The notes under the pieces: model-generated
What the model was told of the DNA's origin: nothing
Seen by the model: only the letters and a program-made list of their open reading frames with translations
The model's database searches: none
Origin: Cyanobium sp. Cruz CV13-4-11
GTDB lineage: Bacteria; Cyanobacteriota; Cyanobacteriia; PCC-6307; Cyanobiaceae
Direction: 5' to 3'
DNA length: 63,945 bases
Assembly: GCF_024346055.1 (NCBI RefSeq)
Contig: NZ_JAGQCH010000018.1
Span: 1 to 63,945 of the forward strand
Translations under genes and position numbers: made by a program
Shown: one piece after another, positions 53,737-63,817 of the stretch
Layout of the letters: the number at the start of each line of letters is the position of its first letter
Numbering within the stretch: position 1 is the first letter of the stretch

Positions 53737-54611
53737 GCCGCCGGCGGGGTCAGCAGGGGGAAGCCCAGGGCCCGGCGCTCCTCCAGCCAGGCCTCCGCCA
53801 CCTGCCGCGCCAGATGGCGGATGCGGCCGATGGTGGCGGTGCGCTCGGTCACCGAGATCACGCCGCGGGCCTCGAGCAGGTTGAAGGTGTGGCTGCACTT
53901 GAGCACGTGGTCGAGGGCCGGGGCCGGCAGCCCCGCCGCCACCAGATCGGCGGCCTCGGCCTCATGCAGGGCGAACAGTTGCAGCAGGCGTTCGGGGTTG
54001 GAGGCCTCGAAGTTGTAGGTGCACTGGCCCTTCTCGAAGGGCAGCCAGATGTCGCCGTAGCTGCGCTCGCCGTTCCAGCGCAGGTCCCAGATGCTCTCCA
54101 CATCCTGGAGGTACATCGCCAGGCGCTCGAGGCCGTAGGTGATCTCGATCGACACCGGCCGGCAGTCGAGGCCGCCGCACTGCTGGAAATAGGTGAACTG
54201 GGTCACCTCCATGCCGTCGAGCCAGACCTCCCAGCCCACGCCCCAGGCCCCGAGGGTGGGGGATTCCCAGTTGTCCTCGACGAAGCGGATGTCGTGATCA
54301 GCGGCGTGGATGCCGAGGGTTTCCAGCGAGGCCAGGTAGGTCTCCTGGATGGCATCCGGGGAGGGCTTGATCAGCACCTGGTACTGGAAGTAGTGCTGGG
54401 CCCGGTTGGGGTTGTCGCCGTAGCGGCCGTCGGTGGGGCGCCGACAGGGCTCGGGGTAGGCCACCGCCCAGGGCTCTGGGCCGATCGCCCGCAGCACGGT
54501 GTGGGGGCTCATGGTGCCGGCGCCCTTCTCGGTGTCGTAGGGCTGCAGGATCAGGCAGCCCTGGTCGGCCCAGAACCGGTTGAGGCTGGCGATGATGTCC
54601 TGGAAAAGCAT
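53733..54611 (-). CDS. glyQ: Glycyl-tRNA synthetase alpha subunit
   Basis: About 292 residues of the bacterial alpha2beta2 glycyl-tRNA synthetase catalytic subunit. [71 protein letters not shown] and [13 protein letters not shown] are diagnostic. ATG 54611 was chosen at the family start. The beta subunit gene glyS is not in the window, so the two subunits are encoded apart, as in other cyanobacteria. Confidence 0.97.
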   Translation of the reverse strand: MLFQDIIASLNRFWADQGCLILQPYDTEKGAGTMSPHTVLRAIGPEPWAVAYPEPCRRPTDGRYGDNPNRAQHYFQYQVLIKPSPDAIQETYLASLETLGIHAADHDIRFVEDNWESPTLGAWGVGWEVWLDGMEVTQFTYFQQCGGLDCRPVSIEITYGLERLAMYLQDVESIWDLRWNGERSYGDIWLPFEKGQCTYNFEASNPERLLQLFALHEAEAADLVAAGLPAPALDHVLKCSHTFNLLEARGVISVTERTATIGRIRHLARQVAEAWLEERRALGFPLLTPPAA

Positions 54612-54699
54612 GGTGCGCCGGTCGGGTTCTGGCCAGGACGGCAGGAAGGGTGGCTCGATGCTGCCAGATCGGTGTTCCCGGATCGCGGCAGCCAACCCC

Positions 54700-55401
54700 T
54701 CAGGCCTGCAGTTCCAGCAGCCCCATCAGGCCGCCGGCCAGGGGGCGGTGGCGTGCCTTGGCGAAACCGGCATCCCGAGCCAGTTGCTCCTGGACGGGGG
54801 CGGTGGGGAAGCGGGCCAGGCTCTCCTCCAGATAGGCGTATTGCTCCGGCAGGCCCACGGCACGGGCGGCCGGCACCACCAGGCGGCGCAGGTAGAAGCG
54901 CTGGAAGGCCGCCGGCACCGAGGCCGGATCGGGCCGGTTGAAATCCAGCACCACCGCCTGCCCGCCTGGCCGCAGCAGGCGCCGCAGCTCCACCAGACCG
55001 GCGGCGGGGTCGGCCAGGTTGCGCAGGCCATAGGCCATCACCGCCCCATCGGCCCAGCCGTCGGCCAGGCCGGTGGCCAGGGCATCGCCCTGCTGCCACT
55101 GCAGCGGCAACCAGGGCTGGCGGGCGGCGCGGCGGCGGGCGATGTCCAGCGGCGCAGCCGCCGCATCAAGGCCCAGCACCAGGCCCCCGGGCCTGACGCG
55201 GGAGGCCAGCACCAGGGCCAGATCACCGGTGCCGCAGCAGAGATCCAGCAGGCGCTGGCCGGGGCGGGGGCGCAACCCCAGCAGCGCCTGCCGCTTCCAG
55301 AGCCGATGCAACCCCAAGCTGAGCAGATCGTTCAGCTGGTCGTAGCGGGGGGCGATGGCGTCGAACAGATCGCTGATCTGCCCAGGATCAACTGTTGCCA
55401 A
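54700..55401 (-). CDS. menG: Demethylphylloquinone/ubiquinone-type C-methyltransferase (UbiE/MenG)
   Basis: A 233-residue class I methyltransferase. [25 protein letters not shown] motif [24 protein letters not shown] and the late [12 protein letters not shown] plus YAYLEESL are UbiE family marks. In cyanobacteria it makes phylloquinone from demethylphylloquinone, the photosystem I quinone. The frame has a TGA just upstream, so TTG 55401 is the only start. It overlaps the next upstream gene by 14 bp. Confidence 0.92.
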   Translation of the reverse strand: MATVDPGQISDLFDAIAPRYDQLNDLLSLGLHRLWKRQALLGLRPRPGQRLLDLCCGTGDLALVLASRVRPGGLVLGLDAAAAPLDIARRRAARQPWLPLQWQQGDALATGLADGWADGAVMAYGLRNLADPAAGLVELRRLLRPGGQAVVLDFNRPDPASVPAAFQRFYLRRLVVPAARAVGLPEQYAYLEESLARFPTAPVQEQLARDAGFAKARHRPLAGGLMGLLELQA

Positions 55402-55732
55402 GGCGGGGGGTCAGGGAGTCATCCCAGGGCAGCACGATGGCATCGAGGCTGACACCGGCCGGTTCACCGTCGGGGGAAGTCAGGCCGCGGGCTTCGAGTC
55501 GGACCGGGCTGGTGAAGGTCAGCACCATCACGGTGGCCAGACCCACGGCCGCCGAGCAGACCATGCAGCCGGCCAGCATCAGGGAGAATTCGCGGCGGTC
55601 GGTGGCGGCCTGCAGCAGCTGCAAGGCCCAGGCCACCAGGGCGATCACCACGACCACAGCCACCAGCGCGATCGCCGTGAACACCGGCGTTGGCAGTAGC
55701 AGGAAGGCGTTCACCGATGCACCACGAACCAC
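55388..55732 (-). CDS. Small membrane protein with two helices
   Basis: 114 residues. Helix 1 (FTAIALVAVVVVIALVAWAL) and helix 2 (LMLAGCMVCSAAVGLATVMVLTF) are split by a short polar loop QAATDRREFS. The C-terminal 40 residues are soluble. Start is GTG 55732 or GTG 55714. It overlaps menG by 14 bp. Unknown function. Confidence 0.55.
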   Translation of the reverse strand: MVRGASVNAFLLLPTPVFTAIALVAVVVVIALVAWALQLLQAATDRREFSLMLAGCMVCSAAVGLATVMVLTFTSPVRLEARGLTSPDGEPAGVSLDAIVLPWDDSLTPRLGNS

Positions 55733-55793
55733 GAACGTTGTTCAATGTTACGGCGAGTGAAGCGACGGCTGCGATCGGGTCGCCCTGGCCGCT

Positions 55794-56591
55794 TCAGGCC
55801 GTGGGCAGCGGGGACAGCAGCGGCCGGAGCGGCAAGCCCCGCCGCAGCAGATCTTGTTTGATCTCTTCCACCGTGAGCACCCCGTCATGGAGCAGGGAGG
55901 CGAGCAGGGCCGCCGAGGCACCGGCCACCTCCAGGGCGGCGGCGATGTGGTCGATGCAACCGGCGCCGCCGGAGGCGATCACAGGCACCTCCACGGCCTC
56001 GACCACAGCCCGGGTGAGGGCGAGGTCGTAGCCCGCCTGGGTGCCGTCGCCATCCATGGAGGTGAGCAGGATCTCGCCGGCGCCGAGTTCCACCACGCGC
56101 CGGGCCCAGACCACCGCATCAAGGCCGGTGTTCTCCCGCCCGCCCTTGACGAAAACATCCCAGGCCGGCGGCTCATCCCCCTGGCAGGGGCGGCGACGGG
56201 CATCGATGGCCACGACGATGCACTGGCAGCCGAAGCGGTCGGCCCCGGCCGCCACCAGCTCCGGGGTGCGGACCGCGGAGGAGTTGAGGCTCACCTTGTC
56301 GGCACCGGCCCGCAGCAGCTCGGTGATGCCCTCGACGCTGACGATGCCGCCACCGACGGTGAAGGGGATCGTCACCGCCTCGGCGGTGCGTTGCACCATG
56401 TCCACCAGGGTGGCGCGGCCCTGGTGGCTGGCGGCGATGTCGAGGAAGACCAGCTCGTCTGCGCCGGACACGCTGTAGCGGCAGGCCAGTTCCACCGGGT
56501 CGCCGGCATCCCGCAGTCCCACGAAGTTGATGCCCTTGACCACCCTGCCCCCGGCCACGTCGAGACAGGGGATGATCCGCTTGGCTACCAC
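55794..56591 (-). CDS. hisF: Imidazole glycerol phosphate synthase subunit HisF
   Basis: A 265-residue (beta/alpha)8 barrel cyclase of histidine synthesis that works with His[22 protein letters not shown] with catalytic Asp11, [21 protein letters not shown] and the second catalytic site [13 protein letters not shown] are present. [11 protein letters not shown] binds phosphate. GTG 56591 gives [11 protein letters not shown]. It is divergent from petP across 43 bp. Confidence 0.96.
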   Translation of the reverse strand: MVAKRIIPCLDVAGGRVVKGINFVGLRDAGDPVELACRYSVSGADELVFLDIAASHQGRATLVDMVQRTAEAVTIPFTVGGGIVSVEGITELLRAGADKVSLNSSAVRTPELVAAGADRFGCQCIVVAIDARRRPCQGDEPPAWDVFVKGGRENTGLDAVVWARRVVELGAGEILLTSMDGDGTQAGYDLALTRAVVEAVEVPVIASGGAGCIDHIAAALEVAGASAALLASLLHDGVLTVEEIKQDLLRRGLPLRPLLSPLPTA

Positions 56592-56634
56592 AGGTTCGCT
56601 GTTAGGGTTGCGCGACTTTCTTATCGCGCCGGAC

Positions 56635-56847
56635 ATGGCCCAGGCTGGCATCACCATCGGTTCGAAGGTGCGGGTGACCCGCGTGCGCGATCGGATCCCG
56701 GCCGGTCTTGTGGCCGCCCTCAAGGCCGATGCCACCGGCACGGTGAAGGACTTCCGTGTCACCGACGGCACCGGCGTCGGTGTGGTGGTGGAGCTCAGCG
56801 GCGGCACCACCACCTGGTTTTTTGACGACGAGATCACCCCTGCCTGA
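56635..56847 (+). CDS. petP: Cytochrome b6f complex subunit PetP (DUF2862)
   Basis: 70 residues with an SH3-like fold: [39 protein letters not shown] and TTWFFDDEI. This matches PetP, a small cytoplasm-side subunit of the cyanobacterial cytochrome b6f complex that affects linear electron flow. No membrane segment, as expected. chlG follows after 12 bp. Confidence 0.88.
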   Translation: MAQAGITIGSKVRVTRVRDRIPAGLVAALKADATGTVKDFRVTDGTGVGVVVELSGGTTTWFFDDEITPA

Positions 56848-56859
56848 GACGGCCCACCC

Positions 56860-57852
56860 ATGAGCCAGAGCCCCGAAACCAGCGCCGGCTCCCCAGGCGT
56901 CTCCGGTGGCGCCCGGCAGCTGCTCGGCATGAAGGGCGCCACCGGCACCTCCAACATCTGGAAGATCCGGCTGCAGCTGATGAAGCCCGTCACCTGGATC
57001 CCCCTGATCTGGGGGGTGATCTGCGGGGCGGCGGCCTCCGGCAACTTCCACTGGACCCTGCCGGAGGTGGGGGCGTCGGTGTCCTGCATGCTGATGAGCG
57101 GGCCGCTGCTGGCGGGCTACACCCAGACGATCAACGACTACTACGACCGCGAGATCGACGCGATCAACGAGCCCTACCGGCCGATTCCCTCCGGGGCCAT
57201 TCCCCTGGGCCAGGTACGTCTCCAGATCGTGGTGCTGCTGCTGGCCGGGCTGGCGGTGGCCTGGGGCCTGGATGTCTGGGCCGGCCACACCACGCCGGTG
57301 CTGCTGCTGCTGGCCCTGGGCGGGTCCTTCGTCAGCTACATCTATTCGGCGCCCCCGCTGAAGCTGAAGCAGAACGGCTGGCTGGGCAACTATGCCCTGG
57401 GCGCTAGCTACATCGCCCTGCCCTGGTGGGCCGGCCAGGCCCTGTTCGGCCAGCTCACCTGGGCCACGGCCCTGCTCACCCTGGCCTACAGCCTGGCGGG
57501 CCTGGGGATCGCCGTCGTCAATGATTTCAAGAGCGTCGAAGGCGACCGGGCCCTGGGTCTGCAGTCCCTGCCCGTGGTGTTCGGCATCCAGCGGGCCAGC
57601 TGGATCAGCGCCGGCATGATCGATCTCTTCCAGCTGGCGATGGTGGCGGTGTTGATCGCCATCGGCCAGCACTTCGCCGCCGTGCTGCTGGTGCTGCTGA
57701 TCATTCCCCAGATCACCTTCCAGGACATCTGGCTGCTGCGGGATCCCGTCGCCTTCGATGTGAAGTATCAGGCCAGCGCGCAGCCGTTCCTGGTGCTGGG
57801 CATGCTCGTGACCGCCCTGGCGATCGGCCACAGCGACCTGACCCTGCCATGA
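56860..57852 (+). CDS. chlG: Chlorophyll a synthase ChlG
   Basis: A 330-residue UbiA-type prenyltransferase that esterifies chlorophyllide with phytyl or geranylgeranyl diphosphate. The first aspartate motif is [21 protein letters not shown] and the second is [15 protein letters not shown]. Nine or so membrane helices. [19 protein letters not shown] is conserved in ChlG. The stop overlaps the next gene start (ATGA). Confidence 0.96.
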   Translation: MSQSPETSAGSPGVSGGARQLLGMKGATGTSNIWKIRLQLMKPVTWIPLIWGVICGAAASGNFHWTLPEVGASVSCMLMSGPLLAGYTQTINDYYDREIDAINEPYRPIPSGAIPLGQVRLQIVVLLLAGLAVAWGLDVWAGHTTPVLLLLALGGSFVSYIYSAPPLKLKQNGWLGNYALGASYIALPWWAGQALFGQLTWATALLTLAYSLAGLGIAVVNDFKSVEGDRALGLQSLPVVFGIQRASWISAGMIDLFQLAMVAVLIAIGQHFAAVLLVLLIIPQITFQDIWLLRDPVAFDVKYQASAQPFLVLGMLVTALAIGHSDLTLP

Positions 57853-60038
57853 CCAGGGTGGGTCCGTCCTCGGCCACCACCGGCCCCCGCCAACCCGGCG
57901 AGCCACCGTCAGCCAGGCCAGCGCGCCGTTCCAACTGGCGTCTGCTCGGGCCTGGCCTGGCCGCGGTCGCCGCCGGAGGAGTGGTGGCCGTGGGGCAGAC
58001 GACCCTGGTGCGCGGCCTCGACGGACTGCTGCCGGACGCCGGACGCATCACCAGTTTCAACCGGCCGGGGACGATCACGATCCTGTCCTCCGACGGCCAG
58101 GTGGTGCTCAAGAAGGGCCCGGCCACCCGCGAGAAACTGCCCGCGGGCAAGATGCCGCTGCTGATCCAGCGTGCCTTCGTGGCGGCCGAGGACCGCCGCT
58201 TCTACCAGCACGACGGCATCGATCTTCTCGGCATCAGCCGGGCCATGCTGCGCAACCTGCAGCAGGGCGCCGTGGAGGAGGGGGCCAGCACGATCACCCA
58301 GCAGCTGGCCCGCACCGTCTTCCTGAGCCAGGACCGCACGATCGTGCGCAAGCTCAAGGAGGCGGCCCTGGCCGGGAAGATCGAGCGCCAGCTGAGCAAG
58401 GCGCAGATCCTTGAGCAGTACCTCAATTACGTGTACCTCGGCTCCAGCGCCTATGGCGTCTCCGATGCCGCCTGGATCTACTTCTCCAAACGCCCCGACC
58501 AGCTCACCCTGCCGGAAGCCGCCCTGATCGCCGGCCTGCCGCCGGCCCCATCGGTGTATTCCCCGCTGGTGAATCCGGAGGTGGCCCTGCGGCGGCGCTC
58601 GGTGGTGCTGGGTCGCATGCGGGAGGCGGGTTTCATCGACGACGCCCAGCTGCAGCGGGCCGAGGCCGCCCCCCTGGCGCTGAAGCCGGCCGAGCCCAAA
58701 TACTTCTATAACCCGGCCCCCTGGTACACCAGCTGGCTGGAGCAGGAACTGCCCAAGGTGCTCAGCAAGGAGCAGCTGGAGGTGGGAGGCCTGACGATCC
58801 GCAGCGGCCTGAATGCGGCCTGGCAGGCCGAGGCCCAGAAAACGATCGACTATTACGCCAGCGGCAGCATGGAAGGGGCCTTGGTGGCCATGGAACCTGG
58901 CACCGGCCTGGTGCGGGCGATGGTGGGCGGCAACGACTTTGAGAAAACCCAGTTCAACCGGGCCTCCCAGGCCCTGCGCTCCCCGGGCTCCACCTTCAAG
59001 CTGTTCGTGTATCTCACGGCCCTGAAACTGGGCATGAAGCCCGAAGACACGGTGCTGGATTCCGCCCGGTGTTTCGGCGGCTACTGCCCCAAGAACTTCG
59101 GCAACCGGTACATGGGCTCGGTGAGTCTGGCCACGGCGTTGCAGAACTCCCTCAACATCGTGGCGGTGGGGCTGCTGCAGAAGCTCGGTTACGACCCGGT
59201 GATCGCCACCGCCAAGAGCCTCGGCATCCACCGGGAGCTGGGGCGTTATCTGTCGATGGCGATCGGCTCCAACGACCAGACGGTGCTCGACATGACGGCG
59301 GCCTACGCGGCGCTGGTCAACCGCGGGGTGTACATCCAGCCGCTGCCCTTCGAGGAGATCTTCGGACCGGATGGGGAGCTGCTCTGGTCACGCCGGGCCA
59401 ACGGCCCCCGCGGCACCCGGGCGGTGAGCAGCGACATCGCCGACGCGATGGTGTGGATGCTGCAGCAGGTGGTGCTGGGCGGCACCGGCGGCGGCGCCGC
59501 CCTGGCCGACCGGCCGGTGGCCGGTAAGACGGGCACCTCCGAGGGCGCCCGGGACCTGTGGTTCATCGGTTCGATTCCCCAGCTCACCACCGGCGTCTGG
59601 CTCGGGTTCGACAACAACCAGGGAACAGGCACCACCAGCGTCCTGGCCACCTACGCCTGGCGGGCGTTCATGGAGCCGGTGACCAAGGGGATGCCGGTGC
59701 AGACGTTCCCGCCCAAGCCCGTGCTCACCGGCAGCTTCAAGCCGGTGCGCAGCCAGAAACCATCCCAGCCCGACGCCACTCCCAACGCCTGGGGCAATCA
59801 AGACAGCCAGCGCTGGGAACCACCGCCGCAGGAGCCCAGCCGCACCAGCCCACCCGCCCAGGAGCTCCCCAGCGAGCGGCCGCCGGCCGACAGCGAGCCG
59901 ACCCAGCCGTCGCCACCGAACAATCCCGTGGCCGCCCCCCGCTCCCGCGATGCGGCCGTGCCGCCGCCAGCCCCACCGGCGGAGGTACCGGCGCCCCTGC
60001 CACCACCGCCCCCCGTCGCCGCGCCGCCACCGCCTTAG
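57849..60038 (+). CDS. Class A penicillin-binding protein (transglycosylase/transpeptidase)
   Basis: 729 residues. One N-terminal membrane helix (LLGPGLAAVAAGGVVAVGQ). The GT51 domain has its catalytic Glu114 in VAAEDRRFYQHDGID, then GASTITQQLARTVF and EQYLNYVYLGSSAYG. The transpeptidase has the SxxK serine S381 (PGSTFKLF), SLN in QNSLNIVA and KTG in AGKTGTSEGARDLWF. The last 100 residues are Pro/Ser-rich and likely disordered. It overlaps chlG by 4 bp and its stop overlaps the convergent rsmB by 4 bp. Confidence 0.94.
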   Translation: MTRVGPSSATTGPRQPGEPPSARPARRSNWRLLGPGLAAVAAGGVVAVGQTTLVRGLDGLLPDAGRITSFNRPGTITILSSDGQVVLKKGPATREKLPAGKMPLLIQRAFVAAEDRRFYQHDGIDLLGISRAMLRNLQQGAVEEGASTITQQLARTVFLSQDRTIVRKLKEAALAGKIERQLSKAQILEQYLNYVYLGSSAYGVSDAAWIYFSKRPDQLTLPEAALIAGLPPAPSVYSPLVNPEVALRRRSVVLGRMREAGFIDDAQLQRAEAAPLALKPAEPKYFYNPAPWYTSWLEQELPKVLSKEQLEVGGLTIRSGLNAAWQAEAQKTIDYYASGSMEGALVAMEPGTGLVRAMVGGNDFEKTQFNRASQALRSPGSTFKLFVYLTALKLGMKPEDTVLDSARCFGGYCPKNFGNRYMGSVSLATALQNSLNIVAVGLLQKLGYDPVIATAKSLGIHRELGRYLSMAIGSNDQTVLDMTAAYAALVNRGVYIQPLPFEEIFGPDGELLWSRRANGPRGTRAVSSDIADAMVWMLQQVVLGGTGGGAALADRPVAGKTGTSEGARDLWFIGSIPQLTTGVWLGFDNNQGTGTTSVLATYAWRAFMEPVTKGMPVQTFPPKPVLTGSFKPVRSQKPSQPDATPNAWGNQDSQRWEPPPQEPSRTSPPAQELPSERPPADSEPTQPSPPNNPVAAPRSRDAAVPPPAPPAEVPAPLPPPPPVAAPPPP

Positions 60039-61471
60039 GCGGGCGCGCCAGGGGCCTGCAGCACCGCCGCATAGAAGCCGTCGCCGCCGCCCCGTTCCGC
60101 CTCGGGCGGTTCCGGCCACCACTGGCGCTCCTGCAGCAGCGACCACTCCGGATGGCACTGCAGCAGCCCATGGATGAGGGCGCCGTTCTCACGGGGTTCC
60201 ACGGTGCAGGTGGCATAGACCAACCGGCCAGCGGGGGCCAGCAGGGGCAGCAGCGCCTCCAGCAGCTGGCGCTGCAGTTGCACCAGACCATCGATGGCAT
60301 CAGGGGTGATCCGCCAGCGGGCATCCGGGTGGCGGGCCAGGGTGCCCAGACCGGAGCAGGGAGCGTCCAGGAGGATGCGATCGAAGTGGGCCCGCCAGTG
60401 GGGCTTGGCCTCCGCCAGGGCGGTGGCGTCGATCGCCAGTGAACGGATCGTCGTGAGTCCGAGGCGCTCGGCGTTGCGATCCAGCCGCCGCAGCCGGGCT
60501 TCGGAGCTGTCCAGTGCCCACACCTCCCCCTGGTCGCCGATCAGCTCCGCCAGGTGGGTGCTCTTGCCGCCGGGGGCGGCGCAGGCATCCAGAATCCGCT
60601 GGCCGGGCTGGGCCTCCAGCAGGGGAGCGATGGCCTGGGCACTGCGGTCCTGCACGCACCAGAGCCCCTCGGCGTAGCCGGGCAGGTCGCGGGGATCGCC
60701 GACCCGCTCCAGCAGGGTGAGACCGTGGGGCGCACCGGGCAGGGCGCGGGCGGCCACGCCGGCGGCCGTGAAGCGCTCCAGCAGCTCGTCGCGGCTGGTG
60801 CGCAGGGGGTTGGCGCGCAGATCGAGGGCCGGCACCGCGTTGCAGGCCAGGGCAAAGGCCTCGGCCCGCTCGGGCGGCAGCCAGCCCAGCAGCTCGGCGC
60901 TGAGCCAGGGGGGCAGGGAGCGGCGCAGGGCCAGGGCGGCGGCGGCATCGGCCGGCAGCACCAGGCCGTCCCAGGGCTCGTGGCAGGATACGCTGCCGGC
61001 CGGCCGCTCGCGCCGCCGCAGCAGGGAGCGCAGCATCCCGTTCACCACCGGCGCCAGACGGGCCAGGCCGACGCGCTTGGCCAGGGCCACGGTGGTGCTC
61101 ACCGCCGCAGCCGCCGGCACCCGATCGCTGAACAGGAGCTGGTAGAGCCCCACGTGCAGCAGCCAGCGCAGGGCCGGTGGCTGGCGCAGGGCCGACACCT
61201 TGCCGAGGGCGTCGATCCAGCCGTCCAGCAGCAGCCGCTGGCGGATGGCGCCGTAGGCGATCTCGGTGGCCAGGCCGCGGTCGGCCGGCGACAGCCCGCC
61301 ACCGGCGCGGGCCAGGCAGGCCAGCTCGCGCTCGAGGGCGGCATCGGCGTAGGCACCGGCCGCAACCGCCTGCAGCACCTGCCAGGCCAGCTGCCGGGAG
61401 GCCAGGCCGGGAATGGTGTCGCCGGGGACGGTGTGGCTGGCGTGAATCGGCGGGCTCCCGAAACAGTTCAC
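60035..61471 (-). CDS. rsmB: 16S rRNA (cytosine-967-C5)-methyltransferase RsmB
   Basis: A 478-residue RNA m5C methyltransferase with an N-terminal NusB-like domain (RQLAWQVLQAVAAGAYADAALER to FSDRVPAAAAVSTTVALAK). The Rossmann domain has LDACAAPGGKSTHLAELI, DSSEARLRRLDRNAERLG, and the catalytic cysteines in LLDAPCSGLGTLARHP and VYATCTVEPREN. Start GTG 61471 overlaps the previous gene (GTGA). Confidence 0.94.
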   Translation of the reverse strand: MNCFGSPPIHASHTVPGDTIPGLASRQLAWQVLQAVAAGAYADAALERELACLARAGGGLSPADRGLATEIAYGAIRQRLLLDGWIDALGKVSALRQPPALRWLLHVGLYQLLFSDRVPAAAAVSTTVALAKRVGLARLAPVVNGMLRSLLRRRERPAGSVSCHEPWDGLVLPADAAAALALRRSLPPWLSAELLGWLPPERAEAFALACNAVPALDLRANPLRTSRDELLERFTAAGVAARALPGAPHGLTLLERVGDPRDLPGYAEGLWCVQDRSAQAIAPLLEAQPGQRILDACAAPGGKSTHLAELIGDQGEVWALDSSEARLRRLDRNAERLGLTTIRSLAIDATALAEAKPHWRAHFDRILLDAPCSGLGTLARHPDARWRITPDAIDGLVQLQRQLLEALLPLLAPAGRLVYATCTVEPRENGALIHGLLQCHPEWSLLQERQWWPEPPEAERGGGDGFYAAVLQAPGAPA

Positions 61472-61848
61472 TCCGTTGTACAGGAGGGCTCGACCGCCAG
61501 CACCAGTTCCAGGGGAGGGCGCCAGCGGTGCCGGGCCAGGGGTAGGCGGCCGTCGGGGGCGACGGCGATGCCCTCGGCCAGCAGCAGCTCGCGCTGCATC
61601 CAGTCGCTGCCCTCACGGCCGGGGCCCATGGCGATGCGCCCCTGGGCGTTCACCACCCGCTGCCAGGGCACGTCCGAGGGCAGGGGCAACCGCCGCAGGG
61701 CCCAGCCCACCTGGCGGGCGCAGCCGTAGGCACCGATCAACTCGGCCACCTGGCCGTAGGTGGCCAGCTGCCCGTGGGGGATGCGGCCCACCATCGCGTA
61801 GACGCGGCGGTCGAAGGGATTCCCATGGTCGGCAGCAACCCTGGCCAT
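61468..61848 (-). CDS. Alkyltransferase-like protein (ATL)
   Basis: 126 residues with the MGMT DNA-binding fold: VYAMVGRIPHGQLATYGQVA and the active-site region VPWQRVVNAQGRI. The reactive Cys in PCHRV is replaced by Trp62, the hallmark of ATL proteins, which bind O6-alkylguanine without removing it and recruit nucleotide excision repair. Overlaps rsmB by four bases; divergent from trmH. Confidence 0.9.
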   Translation of the reverse strand: MARVAADHGNPFDRRVYAMVGRIPHGQLATYGQVAELIGAYGCARQVGWALRRLPLPSDVPWQRVVNAQGRIAMGPGREGSDWMQRELLLAEGIAVAPDGRLPLARHRWRPPLELVLAVEPSCTTE

Positions 61849-61892
61849 GACCGTGAAGCTGGCAAGGTCGATGATGGCGTTTTACCAGGCCC

Positions 61893-62582
61893 ATGCCGCT
61901 GCTGCCCCGCCGCTTCGAGCGCCTGCGCGCGGTGCTCGATCGCCGCATGGGGGATCTGACGCTGCTGCTGGAGCAGGTGGACAAGCCCCACAACCTCTCG
62001 GCGATCCTGCGCAGCTGCGATGCGGTGGGGGTGCTCGAAGCCCATGCCGTCAGCCTCCCGGGGCGCACGCCCACCTTCAACCGCACGGCCCTGGGCAGCC
62101 AGAAGTGGGTGGCGCTGCACCGGCACCGGAGCAGCAGCGACGCCATCGCCCAGCTCAAGGCCAGCGGCTTCCGGCTCTTCGGCACCCACCTGGGGGCCGA
62201 CGCGGTGGACTACCGCGACTGTGACTTCACCGGACCCACGGCCTTCGTGCTGGGGGCGGAGAAGTGGGGACTGGGCGAGGAGACGGCGGCGGCGATCGAC
62301 CAGGCGATCGTGATTCCGATGGTGGGCATGGTGCAGTCGCTCAACGTGTCGGTGGCGACCGCGATCCTGCTGTTCGAGGCCCTGCGGCAACGGCAGGCGA
62401 AGGGCTGCCTGCCCAGTCAGGGCGAGGGGGTGGCCCCGGAGCGTTATGGGCCGCTGCTGTTCGAGTGGGCCTACCCCCAGGTGGCCGACTGGTGCCGCCG
62501 CGAAGGCCGCCCCTACCCCGCCCTCAGCCCCGAGGGCGCCATCCTCGAGGAGCTTCCGCGGGGGGTGCGTCTCCGCTGCTGA
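61893..62582 (+). CDS. trmH: tRNA (guanosine-18-2'-O)-methyltransferase TrmH
   Basis: 229 residues. LEQVDKPHNLSAILRSCDAVG, FVLGAEKWGLGEE and IPMVGMVQSLNVSVATAILLFE are the three knot motifs of TrmH. It methylates G18 of tRNAs with SAM as donor. The start ATG is 44 bp from the divergent ATL start. It is followed by a convergent methyltransferase-like gene. Confidence 0.93.
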   Translation: MPLLPRRFERLRAVLDRRMGDLTLLLEQVDKPHNLSAILRSCDAVGVLEAHAVSLPGRTPTFNRTALGSQKWVALHRHRSSSDAIAQLKASGFRLFGTHLGADAVDYRDCDFTGPTAFVLGAEKWGLGEETAAAIDQAIVIPMVGMVQSLNVSVATAILLFEALRQRQAKGCLPSQGEGVAPERYGPLLFEWAYPQVADWCRREGRPYPALSPEGAILEELPRGVRLRC

Positions 62583-62638
62583 TCGGGCCGCCATCCGCTG
62601 AGCAGGCCAGGAGCTCAGGTGCCACGCCAACAGACAGC

Positions 62639-63817
62639 TCAGGGAGAGTTCTGAAGTTGACGCGTTGCATTGAGGTCGTCGATGTAATAGGCGATCGCCT
62701 GCCTAAGCAGCTCGGTGCGCCGCGCAGCGTCCAGGGGAAGGGGACTACGGGAGGCCTCGGAAATCTTGACAATGTGGACAATAAACTCCTGACCAGGCCT
62801 ATCGATGACTTCCTGAACTCGCAGAAGCGGTAGAAATCCACAGGCCTGCAGATCCTCTATGATCAGCAGGAAACTGTAAGGATTGAAGACAAAGCTGTGG
62901 ATCCCACCTGAGTGACCGAATTCGTGGGTGAATTGCAGGGCGCCGAAAGAGGATTCATCGATCATGCCCCCGCAGGCGTCGACCGCCACCTGCGCAACGT
63001 CGTAATTGCGGTCTCCAATCGTCTGGCCTCCGGAATGGGTTGCAGCGGAGGCTGACTGGTCAAAGATCGCACCTAGCGTCGTCTTGACGCGACCCGAGGT
63101 GTGGGCATCGATCAGCTGTCCCGTGGTCGAGAGCGGGCGGAAGCAGTCAAAGCAGCGGCTGCCTACTGGAATGGCCATGGTAAGGAAGCCTCCATCAGCA
63201 AGCAGCGTGGCAGCATCATCGAGAAACGCGATCGGATCCGGAAGGTGCTCAAAGTTGTGCGAAGAAATCAGATAGGACAGAGAGCCCTCTGCCTTCTGCA
63301 CACGAGCCTCCTGGCCCTGGGTGTAAGCTGCCACGCTGGCAAAAAGGCCTGAAGAAAGCAACACATCCACCTCTTCAATATGCTCTTGGAACGGAATCAC
63401 ATCCTTATCCTCGGCATAGGCCTGCAGCAACTGATCACGGGGCAGGATGTCAACCGTCAGGCAGTTGAATCCCTCGCGTTTGGGACAGATCGGTCTGTGG
63501 AACGGACCGATCTCCATGCCCAGGGCCGATTTGGAGACATGCTTACGCAGTTCATCCAATCGTGTCGGCGGAACGCCCGGTGAGGGCAGAGGCTCAGGAG
63601 CAGGAGCTGCATCGGGGCCATCAACGGCTGCGGGAAGAGCACGGGACAGGAGCACACGGTGAAAATCTTCAGCAAGCATCGCCTGCCCGGGGGGAGCTAA
63701 AGCTGCCAGAATGACCTGAACGCCCAGGGCGCCACCCAGCCGAGTCGGCAATGCAAACAGCAAGATCTTCTTCACAAACGGGAATCCTTCGCTTCGCAGA
63801 GCACGCCAAAGGAACAA
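62639..63817 (-). CDS. SAM-dependent methyltransferase-like protein, sugar-locus type
   Basis: 392 residues. The C-terminal two thirds read ALGMEIGPFHRPICPKREG (a SAM-binding loop of the type found in surface-sugar methyltransferases), VDILPRDQLLQ, SSHNFEHLPDPIAFLDDAATL and a C-terminal half with HSGGIHSFVFNPYSFLLI. The first about 90 residues are an extension without recognised motifs, so the true start may lie further in. Codon use and base composition are less GC-extreme than in neighbouring genes, which hints at transfer. Substrate unknown. Confidence 0.65.
   Translation of the reverse strand: MFLWRALRSEGFPFVKKILLFALPTRLGGALGVQVILAALAPPGQAMLAEDFHRVLLSRALPAAVDGPDAAPAPEPLPSPGVPPTRLDELRKHVSKSALGMEIGPFHRPICPKREGFNCLTVDILPRDQLLQAYAEDKDVIPFQEHIEEVDVLLSSGLFASVAAYTQGQEARVQKAEGSLSYLISSHNFEHLPDPIAFLDDAATLLADGGFLTMAIPVGSRCFDCFRPLSTTGQLIDAHTSGRVKTTLGAIFDQSASAATHSGGQTIGDRNYDVAQVAVDACGGMIDESSFGALQFTHEFGHSGGIHSFVFNPYSFLLIIEDLQACGFLPLLRVQEVIDRPGQEFIVHIVKISEASRSPLPLDAARRTELLRQAIAYYIDDLNATRQLQNSP

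Noticed and set aside
61468..61848. Missing active-site cysteine in the MGMT-like protein as a defect
   Set aside because: Trp in place of the cysteine is the defining feature of alkyltransferase-like proteins.
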